Assembly (NCBI GenBank): GCA_017530365.1
Contig: JAFXMK010000025.1
Coordinates: 1 to 56,275 of the forward strand
Length of the DNA: 56,275 bases
Direction: 5' to 3'
Source of the DNA: Bacteroidales bacterium
Lineage (GTDB): Bacteria; Bacteroidota; Bacteroidia; Bacteroidales; F082
Shown here: positions 43,290 to 50,651 of the stretch, one piece after another
Numbering within the stretch: position 1 is the first letter of the stretch
Layout of the letters: every line of letters begins with the position of its first letter
The notes under the pieces: model-generated
The model's database searches: none
What the model was told of the DNA's origin: nothing
What the model saw: the letters and a program-made list of their open reading frames with translations, nothing else
Made by a program: the position numbers and the translations under genes

Positions 43290-44228
43290 TTACATCACAT
43301 CGCGCATCTGGCGAGCTCGCAGGAGGGAAATCTGCTCATCGATTATATTTGTATTATAAATTATATTTGTATTATAACACATTGCGCAGGGTTCAAAGCC
43401 CAATACATCTAGTAATTTTCTGTCAAACTTCAATTCTGGATTATAAGTCTTTAAATACAAATCTTTCAAATCTTTAATTATATCCATCTTTCTAGGATGA
43501 ACATATCTCAAAACTTTTTTAATATCCTCTTCAGAGTACTGTGTGGGATTGTACATTATTGGTTTATTTGGGTTATTCCCAATATAAGATAAATAAGCGA
43601 AGCGAATAAAAATATCAGTGCGTTTTTTATCTTCCTTTGCCCATGAAAACAAATCATCCAATTGGTGATATATGTTGTCGTTTATTATTTCAACACTAGC
43701 ATTATCAAACTCTGCAAATCCAGAGTTGCTCTTAGTTTCAACCTCAAAACTATGGATATCCGTTCCAAAAGCTATATTAAGTTTGAAAACAAAAGCATCC
43801 GGCTTTGTTAATCTAAGAGACTCATTTTCCTTCCACCATTTACGGAACTCCTTTATTTTTTCTATACCTTGGTCAAAAATCTCATCAGGAATTTTTATTC
43901 TTTCAAATTCAGCATGCAACCTTTCACAGTCGCAATTGTTATGATAAGACGGAGACCTCTCTGGTTGTACATATCTATAACTATCATGTGGTTTTTCTAT
44001 TCTGTGATACTTATAGATTGCTTTTTCAGTGTTTTTACAGAAAGACTTGTAAACAAGTAAATCATTCACTTCCCAACGAGCAAATAACGCTGTCGGATTG
44101 CTTTGATCGATGGTTTTTCCGTTAGGTGCAGTCCAAATGATAGGATCATCAAACTTATAATCCTTGTCTTTTGGAACCTCAAATCCTTTTGTTATTCTAT
44201 GGAAGTTATAATTGGTGATGTATGCCAT
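43290..44228 (-). CDS. Hypothetical 312-aa protein, retron operon
   Basis: A protein of unknown function, 16 nt after the HEPN-motif gene and on the same strand. Seen: an N-terminal aromatic-rich part (YITNYNFHRITKGFEVPKDK), a Cys pair NNCDCERLHAEFERI near residue 99, and a mid domain with helix EKIKEFRKWWKENESLR. A C-terminal helical region follows (YSEEDIKKVLRYVHPRKMDIIKDLKDLYLK), with a second Cys pair FEPCAMC near residue 285, so a metal site is possible. The tail holds a tandem YNTNII peptide from an 18-bp DNA repeat (43342-43377). AT-rich. It could be the retron effector, its partner, or unrelated. Confidence 0.6.
   Translation of the reverse strand: MAYITNYNFHRITKGFEVPKDKDYKFDDPIIWTAPNGKTIDQSNPTALFARWEVNDLLVYKSFCKNTEKAIYKYHRIEKPHDSYRYVQPERSPSYHNNCDCERLHAEFERIKIPDEIFDQGIEKIKEFRKWWKENESLRLTKPDAFVFKLNIAFGTDIHSFEVETKSNSGFAEFDNASVEIINDNIYHQLDDLFSWAKEDKKRTDIFIRFAYLSYIGNNPNKPIMYNPTQYSEEDIKKVLRYVHPRKMDIIKDLKDLYLKTYNPELKFDRKLLDVLGFEPCAMCYNTNIIYNTNIIDEQISLLRARQMRDVM
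43342..43377. repeat. 2 x 18-bp tandem repeat at the C-terminal end of the 312-aa gene
   Basis: Unit attatatttgtattataa, perfectly repeated and in frame, giving YNTNII twice. Slippage here would change the tail length by 6 residues. Confidence 0.85.
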
Positions 44229-44244
44229 GTGTTATTTGGTTTTA

Positions 44245-44970
44245 TTATCTGAAAACAGCATTTTTTACTGTGTTCACGAGTGTGTTTAGAACCTTTTCTA
44301 CTTCTTCATATGGAGTTTTCGACACCCATATTTTCAGTTTTTCGCTTTTATCATCCTTATCACCAGATAGTAAACTTCTATGGCTTTGCACATTTCTTGC
44401 TTGATATATTTCCTGAAATAATGAATAGGTTACACCATAAGCCAAATTTGTTTCGACTCTAATAAGGTTTAACTTGTTGCTATAAGTAACAATGTCGCCT
44501 TTTACTTTACAATAAAACTTGGGGTCTTTAGCATCAATAGCCATTTCATAATAACCATTGCACTTGTTTCTAAGCTCTTCCTCTGTTAGATACTTGGTAT
44601 AGCAATAGTAGTTTACAATACCTTCTGCCTGCAGATTTGCATAACGGCAAAATTCAAGAAAATCAGGTTCGTGTTTTCTCACGCCACATCGGTATCGTAA
44701 CATCTCTCTCCAATCGGCTTCAAGCTTTAAACGAAGCACTTCATCCTTAACAAAAGAATAATCAATTTGTATAGCCATTTCGTCTATGATATAATCTATG
44801 GCCAAATATCTTTCAATGTTGGAAATCATATCATTATTGCCACAAATAGGATTTGCACAGCCCCATCTGGTCTGCAACTCTCTATGCAGCCACCCGTTTC
44901 CTGGCTGCTTAGAAAGTTGAGCAATTTTATCTATTGTTTTTATTATGGCTTCCCGATTATCCATAGTCAT
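44245..44970 (-). CDS. HEPN-motif-containing protein coupled to retron RT
   Basis: A 241-aa cytoplasmic protein, all-helical in appearance. Its start (ATG at 44970, or the third residue Met) overlaps the RT stop as ATGA, so translation is coupled. Near the C-terminus a helix reads LFQEIYQARNVQSHRSLLSG: Arg192-Asn-Val-Gln-Ser-His197 is an RX4H motif as in HEPN ribonucleases, where it forms the active site in a dimer. The rest (GWLHRELQTRWGCANPICGNN, EADWREMLRYRCGVRKHEP, FCRYANLQAEGIVNYYCYTKYL) is not recognised. The HEPN assignment rests on that motif and the helical context, so it is provisional. It is a plausible toxin effector of the retron. Confidence 0.6.
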   Translation of the reverse strand: MTMDNREAIIKTIDKIAQLSKQPGNGWLHRELQTRWGCANPICGNNDMISNIERYLAIDYIIDEMAIQIDYSFVKDEVLRLKLEADWREMLRYRCGVRKHEPDFLEFCRYANLQAEGIVNYYCYTKYLTEEELRNKCNGYYEMAIDAKDPKFYCKVKGDIVTYSNKLNLIRVETNLAYGVTYSLFQEIYQARNVQSHRSLLSGDKDDKSEKLKIWVSKTPYEEVEKVLNTLVNTVKNAVFR

Positions 44971-46442
44971 TCTGAAGTATTTGTCTCGATGAGAGCGGCA
45001 AGGTCATTCAAAACGGATAGGACATTGCCATCATCCATCGATGGGGTTAATAGCGTTTGGGATTTTTGTGAACCAGCCCCAAACGTGTCAATACAAAGTT
45101 TCTCAAATCTATTGGCATAGGACTTATACATAGAGTCGGTTTCACCCTTTACCATTTTGAGATACATGAGTTTTCCTGAGATAATGTTTTCTATATGATG
45201 TTCGCCCTTAAATCTAAGGTTGCGAGTATTGGTCTCGGCATAGTGTTTGGCAAAAATGGCTTGCGCTTCGTCATATCCTTTGACCTCCCAATTATGAATC
45301 AAGGGGCGCAATTGTTTGATATACTTGCGAGAAACATTTGTTTTGGAGTTTACGCTTATTCCTGTCACCTCTTGCCTCATTCCCCGATGACAGAGTCGCG
45401 TCTTATCCTGATTGATTTTGAGACCTTCTTCGTTCTCGATAATGTTGCGCAAAGAAGTGCAAAACTTGCCATCCTCGGCAAAGACATTCTTCATGCCACT
45501 GAAAGTAATATCATCAGCATAACGAGTATATTTCAAACCGTATGCTTTAGCAAGACGAGTAAGTTTGAAATCCAACTTCTCACAAATAATATTGGTAATG
45601 GTTGGCGAAGTTGGCGCTCCTTGAGGAAGCACCTTATTATCTCCTTTTTGATAGCAGCATAAGTCGCTAATCAAACTCGCCACCTTTTCATCCAGACAGA
45701 ATGGCTTTACCAACAACCGATTGAATACACGACCTGAAGTAATAGAAGGAAAGAAATCCTTTAGATCAATGTTGTAAACATAGTTTTGGCCAAGATGTAC
45801 TTGGGCGTTTGTGACAACTGACTTGCCTTTCACGAAGCCCATCGCAGCGGCATTGGGATTATATACCTCTTGCAGAACGAAATTCAACGCTTGCTGGATG
45901 TTCTTTAGTTCACTGCAAGGTGCATCAATGGTGCGAAATTCTCCCTTTTTCTTTTTGGGTATTTTAAAGGTAACATAACGGCCTTTGCGAGCCATTAACT
46001 TCAAACGACCAATCGTGGTTTTTACAGTTTCCATTCCATGCAATGCCTGCAATGCCATATTCAGGACAACACATAAATCGTCTATTCCATTCATTGAATG
46101 CCACCCCTCAACAATCTTTGCCAATTGTTGTTTGAGCTCTTCACCAGTCAGAGGACTACCTCCATATTTTGACAGTTCATCAATTTTGGAAAGGGCATTG
46201 GCTTGGGTCGAAATGACTTCCTCATCTGGCACTTTTGCGGATTCAATATTTTCCAATTCCGTAATGGCAGCAGCCACTCTAGCCAAATCATCCTCAATAG
46301 GTTCAATGGCAAAGAGAATATCCTCGGCTTTTTCAATTCCAGAAGAAACCTGTTCAGAAACCTCAGTTTTCTTTGAAGCATTGGTTTGTCCAAGCAACTT
46401 CTTGAAGTCCTGCTTTGTTGTTATGTTCTTTTTCTTTGCCAT
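44967..46442 (-). CDS. Retron reverse transcriptase (491 aa, N-terminally extended)
   Basis: A retron-type reverse transcriptase. The core has MGFVKGKSVVTNAQVHLGQN with the retron region-X NAxxH motif at residues 212-216, the catalytic NIDLKDFFPSI near 224, PQGAPTSP at 273-280, the YADD box at 308-311, and the retron-specific VTG (EVTGISVNSK) at 359-361. A long N-terminal extension (about 150 residues, DUF-like helices with LTGEELKQQLAKIVEG) and a C-terminal RNA-binding region flank it. It reverse-transcribes its own msr-msd RNA (candidate at 46484-46683) into a DNA-RNA hybrid. Overlap with the next gene suggests an effector. AT-rich, so acquired. Confidence 0.93.
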   Translation of the reverse strand: MAKKKNITTKQDFKKLLGQTNASKKTEVSEQVSSGIEKAEDILFAIEPIEDDLARVAAAITELENIESAKVPDEEVISTQANALSKIDELSKYGGSPLTGEELKQQLAKIVEGWHSMNGIDDLCVVLNMALQALHGMETVKTTIGRLKLMARKGRYVTFKIPKKKKGEFRTIDAPCSELKNIQQALNFVLQEVYNPNAAAMGFVKGKSVVTNAQVHLGQNYVYNIDLKDFFPSITSGRVFNRLLVKPFCLDEKVASLISDLCCYQKGDNKVLPQGAPTSPTITNIICEKLDFKLTRLAKAYGLKYTRYADDITFSGMKNVFAEDGKFCTSLRNIIENEEGLKINQDKTRLCHRGMRQEVTGISVNSKTNVSRKYIKQLRPLIHNWEVKGYDEAQAIFAKHYAETNTRNLRFKGEHHIENIISGKLMYLKMVKGETDSMYKSYANRFEKLCIDTFGAGSQKSQTLLTPSMDDGNVLSVLNDLAALIETNTSE

Positions 46443-46483
46443 ACCAATAGTTTCAACTTACTCACTTTTCCACGATTGTCACC

Positions 46484-46683
46484 ACTTGCACCATTCATTA
46501 CTTCAGAAACAGTAATAATCTCAATAATATACAATATCATAATACATAATATCACGAATCATAATACCATCAAGGACTAACATTGCGAATCATGCGCCTA
46601 GCACATGAACCTGCCGATGCAGCAGGCGCTGCTGTATGGCTAACCACACAGCGGGTCTAATTCAGGGTGCTTATGGTGCCAAT
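46484..46683 (-). ncRNA. Candidate retron msr-msd RNA
   Basis: The gap upstream of the RT can fold into a typical retron scaffold. The a1 arm (46673-46683, ATTGGCACCAT on the minus strand) pairs with the a2 arm (46484-46494, ATGGTGCAAGT), 10 of 11 positions including one G-U. Directly after a1 comes AAGC, offering a branching G at 46670. The msr part holds a 9-bp hairpin with TTAG loop (46631-46652), followed by a second stem (gcgcct 46624-46629 with aggcgc 46594-46599). The AT-rich part after 46573 could be the msd. The a2 arm lies 41 nt before the RT start codon. Folding was done by eye; the boundaries need testing. Confidence 0.55.
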
Positions 46684-46756
46684 CGTTTCAAAGAACTTTA
46701 GGCGTTAGCATTTATTTTTCGAGAGCGCTTTGCCTGTTCTCTCTCGTTTTCGTTTG

Positions 46757-46764
46757 CAAAACTA
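46757..46764 (-). promoter_or_regulatory. -7 box TAGTTTTG for the retron operon
   Basis: Reverse-strand TAGTTTTG just after the DUF1016 stop codon (46782), about 74 nt upstream of the a1 arm, giving the retron its own promoter. Confidence 0.5.
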
Positions 46765-46781
46765 CAACCCTGCCGCGCAAC

Positions 46782-47972
46782 CTATTTTCGCGAATTTTCT
46801 TTTTTCAGTTCCAGCTCCCTCACCGTGCGCTCCACTACCTGTTCAAGCTGGTAGGTGGACACGCCCAGCGGCTTGTTGATGTCGCGCAACGACCATTCCA
46901 CAACGGTCTTGTCGGTCGATTTGCAGATGATCAGTCCCACGGTGGGATTGTCGCCCTCGCCACGCAGCAACTCGTCAACGGCGGTAACATAGAAATTCAG
47001 CTTGCCGGCAAACTCGGGGATAAACTTTACTACCTTCAATTCGATGACAACATAGCGGTGTTGCGGCACGTGATAAAACAACAAATCGGGGAAAAAGATC
47101 TGTCCACCAGGCATCTGCAATTCCATTTGACGACCGACGTACGAAAAGCCTTTACCCAACTCTAATAAAAACTGAGTGACATTGGATACAAGGGCATCTT
47201 CCAAATCGTGCTCATCATACCGCTCTTTCATTGAGAGGAATTCGAAATGATAGGGATCCTTCAGCATCTCTTTTGCCAATTGGCTCTGGGGCAATGGTAG
47301 TACATGGCTAAAGTTGGTTACGGCCGCACCTTGACTGCCGAAGAGATCGGCGGCTATTTGATTCTCAAGTTGGCTGCGGCTCCAGCCTTCTTCAGTCACC
47401 TTGTTGATATAGAAAATGGCCTCGTCGAGGGTTTGGCATTTGGAAATAATGAGGACGTGATGAAACCACGGTATCCTGCCAAAGATTTCTGGCATTTCTA
47501 ATTGGTCAGCAGCTTGCTGACATTTTTCGCGATCTTCAATTTGACCAACAGTCTGTTGGCTTTTTTCAACTGCCTCTAATTGGTCAGCAACCTGCTGACC
47601 TTTTTCGTCACCAGCTTGGTGACCAATTTGGTCAACGGGTCGTTGACCTTTTATAACCCGTTCATAATAAAACAGATACCATCGTTTCATATATTTTACA
47701 TTGGTATCCGAAAAGCCCGTTTCATCGGGAAACGCTTGGCGCATGTCGAGGGCAAACTGCTTCACCACACCTGCGCCCCAACGTTCTTCTGCACGAAGTG
47801 CCACCAAATCGCGCCCCACGCTCCAATAAAACTCAAGCATGGCAGTGTTCACACGAACCGCCGCCTTGACTTGGCTTTGGCGGAATCGTTGCTTGATGTC
47901 AGCCATCCATTGCACATAGCCTTCATCGGCAGTCATCATGTCACGGGATACGAATGTCGGTTTGTCGCTCAT
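46782..47972 (-). CDS. DUF1016/YhcG-like PD-(D/E)XK nuclease domain protein (second copy)
   Basis: A 396-aa protein of the same family as 7029-8072 but only distantly similar. The N-terminal helices include EFYWSVGRDLVALRAEERWGAGVV, SDTNVKYMKRWYLFYY, then a variable repeat, then IPWFHHVLIISKCQ. The C-terminal nuclease-type domain has FFPDLLFYHV near residue 297 and the ELK of VIELKVVKF near 311. Between YLFYYERVIKGQ (residues 99-110) and PEIFGRIPWF (161-170) lies a stretch of QQVADQL-like repeats encoded by five DNA palindromes. It sits between a WYL regulator (43 nt upstream) and the retron, and has its own -7 box at 47996-48003. Confidence 0.88.
   Translation of the reverse strand: MSDKPTFVSRDMMTADEGYVQWMADIKQRFRQSQVKAAVRVNTAMLEFYWSVGRDLVALRAEERWGAGVVKQFALDMRQAFPDETGFSDTNVKYMKRWYLFYYERVIKGQRPVDQIGHQAGDEKGQQVADQLEAVEKSQQTVGQIEDREKCQQAADQLEMPEIFGRIPWFHHVLIISKCQTLDEAIFYINKVTEEGWSRSQLENQIAADLFGSQGAAVTNFSHVLPLPQSQLAKEMLKDPYHFEFLSMKERYDEHDLEDALVSNVTQFLLELGKGFSYVGRQMELQMPGGQIFFPDLLFYHVPQHRYVVIELKVVKFIPEFAGKLNFYVTAVDELLRGEGDNPTVGLIICKSTDKTVVEWSLRDINKPLGVSTYQLEQVVERTVRELELKKENSRK
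47505..47648. repeat. Five palindromes inside the DUF1016 gene
   Basis: Palindromes at 47505-47521 (gtcagca/tgctgac), 47545-47559 (ccaacag/ctgttgg), 47582-47600 (ggtcagca/tgctgacc), 47607-47623 (gtcacca/tggtgac) and 47630-47648 (ggtcaacg/cgttgacc). Several are followed by T-runs on the plus strand, so each resembles a terminator hairpin. All are read in frame. Confidence 0.85.
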
Positions 47973-47995
47973 CTTTCTTTAGAGTTAGTGAAACG

Positions 47996-48003
47996 CAAAA
48001 ATA
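47996..48003 (-). promoter_or_regulatory. -7 box TATTTTTG for the second DUF1016 gene
   Basis: Reverse-strand TATTTTTG, 23 nt upstream of the ATG at 47972, inside the 43-nt gap after the WYL gene. Confidence 0.55.
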
Positions 48004-48015
48004 CAAATAAATCCA

Positions 48016-49077
48016 TCACAATGCCTCATAAGCGTGAAAATGCGCCACAACGCGGTCGCGTACCTTCTGCTGGATGTCGGCGGGCGAAAGCACCAAGAGG
48101 TCTTTGCCAAACGAACATAACTCTCGTATCAATTCGTAATTCTCAATACACTCGATAGAGAAAAAGTAACCGCCATCAAGCATGGGAAATTGTTGGCGCA
48201 ATGCCATCTCCTTTTCTCCTTTGTAATGCCGCTGTGATTCGTGCAAAGGCTTGGTCGCCACATATTCCTTGGAATAATCGCTAACCCAAAACAAGATGGT
48301 CTGTACGGGACGGTCGTCATACAAGGTAACGCCGACGATGTCCTCGAAACGCTCGTTGAGGTCGCCTTCGTAAGGCACAAATCCTTTGGCTGGCAATGGC
48401 ATCACCTCATCTATACGGTTGAGCGCAAACGACAGGAGTTTTCCATCGTTGTCGGCGGCAACGATAAGATACCATCGGCGATTGTATTCTTTAAGCAGGT
48501 AGGGATGAACTATCAAATGACGATCCTCTTCAGGCGTATCAAAGCGATGGTAATGCAATTCCACGACCTGTTTCTGCGCGACACAAGTGAAAAGTTCTCC
48601 AAGCAAGTTGGAATTCTCTAATGGATTCTTTGTGAACGACACTATCTGCCGTTCGGTTTTCACTTTGAGACTTTCCCTCAGCCTTTCCAAGCCCTCAAGG
48701 TTGGGCAGACCGTCAAATTGCCCGAGAAGCGTGAAAGTCTCTCCAAGTAGATGCTTCTCGTCATCGGTAAGTTTCTGCGTAAATATGGAAAACGACGGGT
48801 CAGCATACCGGTGACAGCTTTTCTTGATGGTTTTGAGGGTCCGCTGGCTGACATCATCAACCTGGTAATGCTCTATCTCCGCCAGAAACGGTCCTTCGTT
48901 TTCAATATAATTAAGGTCAAGCTCAATGGTTCGACGACTGACAGGCTCTTGGCCCATTTCGACCAGCTCCTCATTGACAAGTCTTACCAAATCCTCAGTG
49001 GAATAATGGTGATAGCGGTTGGCTAACAACTTGTCGAGGATGTAATAGCGCGTTACGGCGTTTTTGTTTGCAGGCAT
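48016..49077 (-). CDS. WYL-domain transcriptional regulator
   Basis: A 353-aa regulator. The start at 49077 (MPANKNAVTRYYILDKLL) is chosen since a -7 box at 49100-49107 lies just upstream of it. N-terminal winged helix-turn-helix (STEDLVRLVNEELVEMGQEPVSRRTIELDLNYIE), then the WYL domain (QKQVVELHYHRFDTPEEDRHLIVHPYLLKEYNRRWYLIVAADNDGKLLSFALNRIDEV) and a C-terminal extension (GKDLLVLSPADIQQKVRDRVVAHFHAY). WYL proteins often repress defence operons and sense nucleic acid or nucleotide ligands. Here it is the first gene on the minus strand of the block containing DUF1016 and the retron, so it may control them. Confidence 0.93.
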   Translation of the reverse strand: MPANKNAVTRYYILDKLLANRYHHYSTEDLVRLVNEELVEMGQEPVSRRTIELDLNYIENEGPFLAEIEHYQVDDVSQRTLKTIKKSCHRYADPSFSIFTQKLTDDEKHLLGETFTLLGQFDGLPNLEGLERLRESLKVKTERQIVSFTKNPLENSNLLGELFTCVAQKQVVELHYHRFDTPEEDRHLIVHPYLLKEYNRRWYLIVAADNDGKLLSFALNRIDEVMPLPAKGFVPYEGDLNERFEDIVGVTLYDDRPVQTILFWVSDYSKEYVATKPLHESQRHYKGEKEMALRQQFPMLDGGYFFSIECIENYELIRELCSFGKDLLVLSPADIQQKVRDRVVAHFHAYEAL

Positions 49078-49099
49078 AAGAACTGTTTTTATTATGCCG

Positions 49100-49107
49100 C
49101 AAAGATA
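49100..49107 (-). promoter_or_regulatory. -7 box TATCTTTG for the WYL regulator gene
   Basis: Reverse-strand TATCTTTG, 22 nt upstream of the ATG at 49077. Its position rules out the in-frame methionine further upstream. Confidence 0.6.
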
Positions 49108-49142
49108 CAAATAATCCGCGAAATCTATTTTCGCTATTTTAT

Positions 49143-50441
49143 CTATTTGTTAAAAAACCCGCTATAAGCCACGCCAATACTGAAACTCGGCTCATCATTA
49201 TATTGTTCCTTGAGGAAACGTTTGGCGTATTCGGCCTTGACAACGATCTGGTCGGTGGGATAGTAGTTCAGGCCAAAGGTCATCACGTGACGGTCGGTCC
49301 ACTGGTAATCGGTGAGGGTCAAGGCGGAGGGGATGTAGCTGTCGTAGTAGTCGTAACGGCCAAAGACGTAGAGCTTCTGATCGTTGATGCTTCTCATGGG
49401 ACGGAAGAGGTCGTAAGCGGCTTCACCGCCGTAGGCGATGGCCTTCTCTCCCACCTGTGAGCGCGGATAAGGCGAGAAGCTCTGGTGGTTCTGGTTCTTG
49501 TTCCACGAAGAGATGAGGTTGGCCTCGCTAAGGAAACCATAGTCGAAGTTACCGCGCAACACCAAGCCGTCAGCCTTGTAGTCGAACTCGGCCGTGCCGA
49601 TGACCACGGTGCCCTTCACGTCTTTATAAGGGCTGGTCTCAGTGAATTCGTTGGTGACGATATCGTTGTTGAAGCAGTTGCCGATGTATCCGCTCACGCC
49701 GAGATGCAAGTTCTTGACGGAATAGTTGTCGATGCGCAACACTCCCGCCAAATGGTTGGCCACACGGAACTCGTAGGCGGAAGCAGAGCCGTTCTTCACC
49801 CAGTTGGCGTTGTTGAACATGTTGGAGTTCAAGGCAGGAATGACCATGGCCTCGTAACGCCAGCTGCCGAGCTTGCCCCAGAGGCTGATACCTGTCTCAT
49901 GCCAGGTGCAAGGCAAGATGTTGAACTCGCCTTCGGGACGGTAGCAGGTGAAGAACTCTGTGGGCATGTGGGCTTTGTTGGTCTGTCCGACAGTCACTAC
50001 GAGGTGTCCCATACGGATGTTGAAGCCTTTGCCAAATGACTTCTGGATCCAGAACTGTTCCAAGGCGACCTCGCCGCCACGCTCGATCTCATGCTCGAAC
50101 TCGCCAGTCTCTTCGGCCTCGATCTCCACGGCGACTTCGCTGCCGCCATGCTCAAACTCAATCTCGCTACCCATGCTCCAGCCTTTGCCAAAGTCATAAC
50201 CCAGGTTGATGACCACATGAGGCAAGTCAAGACGGCCATGACTCTTGGCATCCTTGTACGACTCCGCATGGGAGTAACGGTACATGTTGTCGCTATAGAA
50301 GTTGCGGGTATAGACCGCTTCGCCATAACCGCCGATGGTCAGGCGATTCTTTTTCGAGATCGTGTCCTGGGCGTGCAAGGGGTTCAGCACCATGACGATG
50401 CCAATCAAAAGGGCACTAGCTATCAGTTTCGTTCTCATCAT
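49143..50441 (-). CDS. Outer membrane porin-like beta-barrel protein
   Basis: A 432-aa protein with signal peptide (MMRTKLIASALLIGIVMVLNPLHAQ) and many alternating-polarity strands. Examples are TIGGYGEAVYTRNFYSDN, LDLPHVVINLGYDFGKGWSMGSEIEFEHGG, GMRY-type turns and a final strand SFSIGVAYSGFF with C-terminal Phe-Phe-Asn-Lys. It resembles the phosphate-selective porin-type barrels of Bacteroidetes. A Glu-rich loop (EAEETGEFEHEIERGGE) may bind cations. Upstream it shares GCAAAATTCCG with the imelysin gene, hinting at co-regulation with the metal module across the island. Confidence 0.8.
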   Translation of the reverse strand: MMRTKLIASALLIGIVMVLNPLHAQDTISKKNRLTIGGYGEAVYTRNFYSDNMYRYSHAESYKDAKSHGRLDLPHVVINLGYDFGKGWSMGSEIEFEHGGSEVAVEIEAEETGEFEHEIERGGEVALEQFWIQKSFGKGFNIRMGHLVVTVGQTNKAHMPTEFFTCYRPEGEFNILPCTWHETGISLWGKLGSWRYEAMVIPALNSNMFNNANWVKNGSASAYEFRVANHLAGVLRIDNYSVKNLHLGVSGYIGNCFNNDIVTNEFTETSPYKDVKGTVVIGTAEFDYKADGLVLRGNFDYGFLSEANLISSWNKNQNHQSFSPYPRSQVGEKAIAYGGEAAYDLFRPMRSINDQKLYVFGRYDYYDSYIPSALTLTDYQWTDRHVMTFGLNYYPTDQIVVKAEYAKRFLKEQYNDEPSFSIGVAYSGFFNK

Positions 50442-50616
50442 TGCATTTTTAAACCATGCCGCAAAATTCCGTTTTCTTTACTTATAGAATTATCACTATT
50501 CATGATGGTTTTTGGCACGACAAATAACTATAAATGATGATAAAAATCAGGTGCTATTCACTGTACCTTTGTGTTCAAAAGGAAAACTATGCGAACAATA
50601 AAAACGGGTATTTTAT

Positions 50617-50624
50617 TATCTTTG
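50617..50624 (+). promoter_or_regulatory. -7 box TATCTTTG for the hemerythrin gene
   Basis: TATCTTTG, 27 nt before the ATG at 50652. An in-frame ATG at 50571 lies upstream of this box and is therefore rejected as the start. Confidence 0.6.
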
Positions 50625-50651
50625 CCTCATCAAACGACAAAGGGACTTATC

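Noticed and set aside
43342-43377. Start of a CRISPR array
   Set aside because: Only two adjacent 18-bp units with no spacers, inside a coding frame.
46573-46714. Alternative a1/a2 arms GCTAAC/GTTAGT for the retron RNA
   Set aside because: Only 6-7 bp with wobbles and a bulge, and it leaves the RNA ending about 130 nt before the RT; the 11-nt arms near the RT fit retron layout better. Kept as a competing fold.
47505-47648. CRISPR-like repeats
   Set aside because: The five palindromes differ in sequence, have uneven spacing and are in frame within a gene.
40225-49110. Transposon or prophage carrying the island
   Set aside because: No transposase, integrase, phage gene or clear terminal repeats seen within the block.
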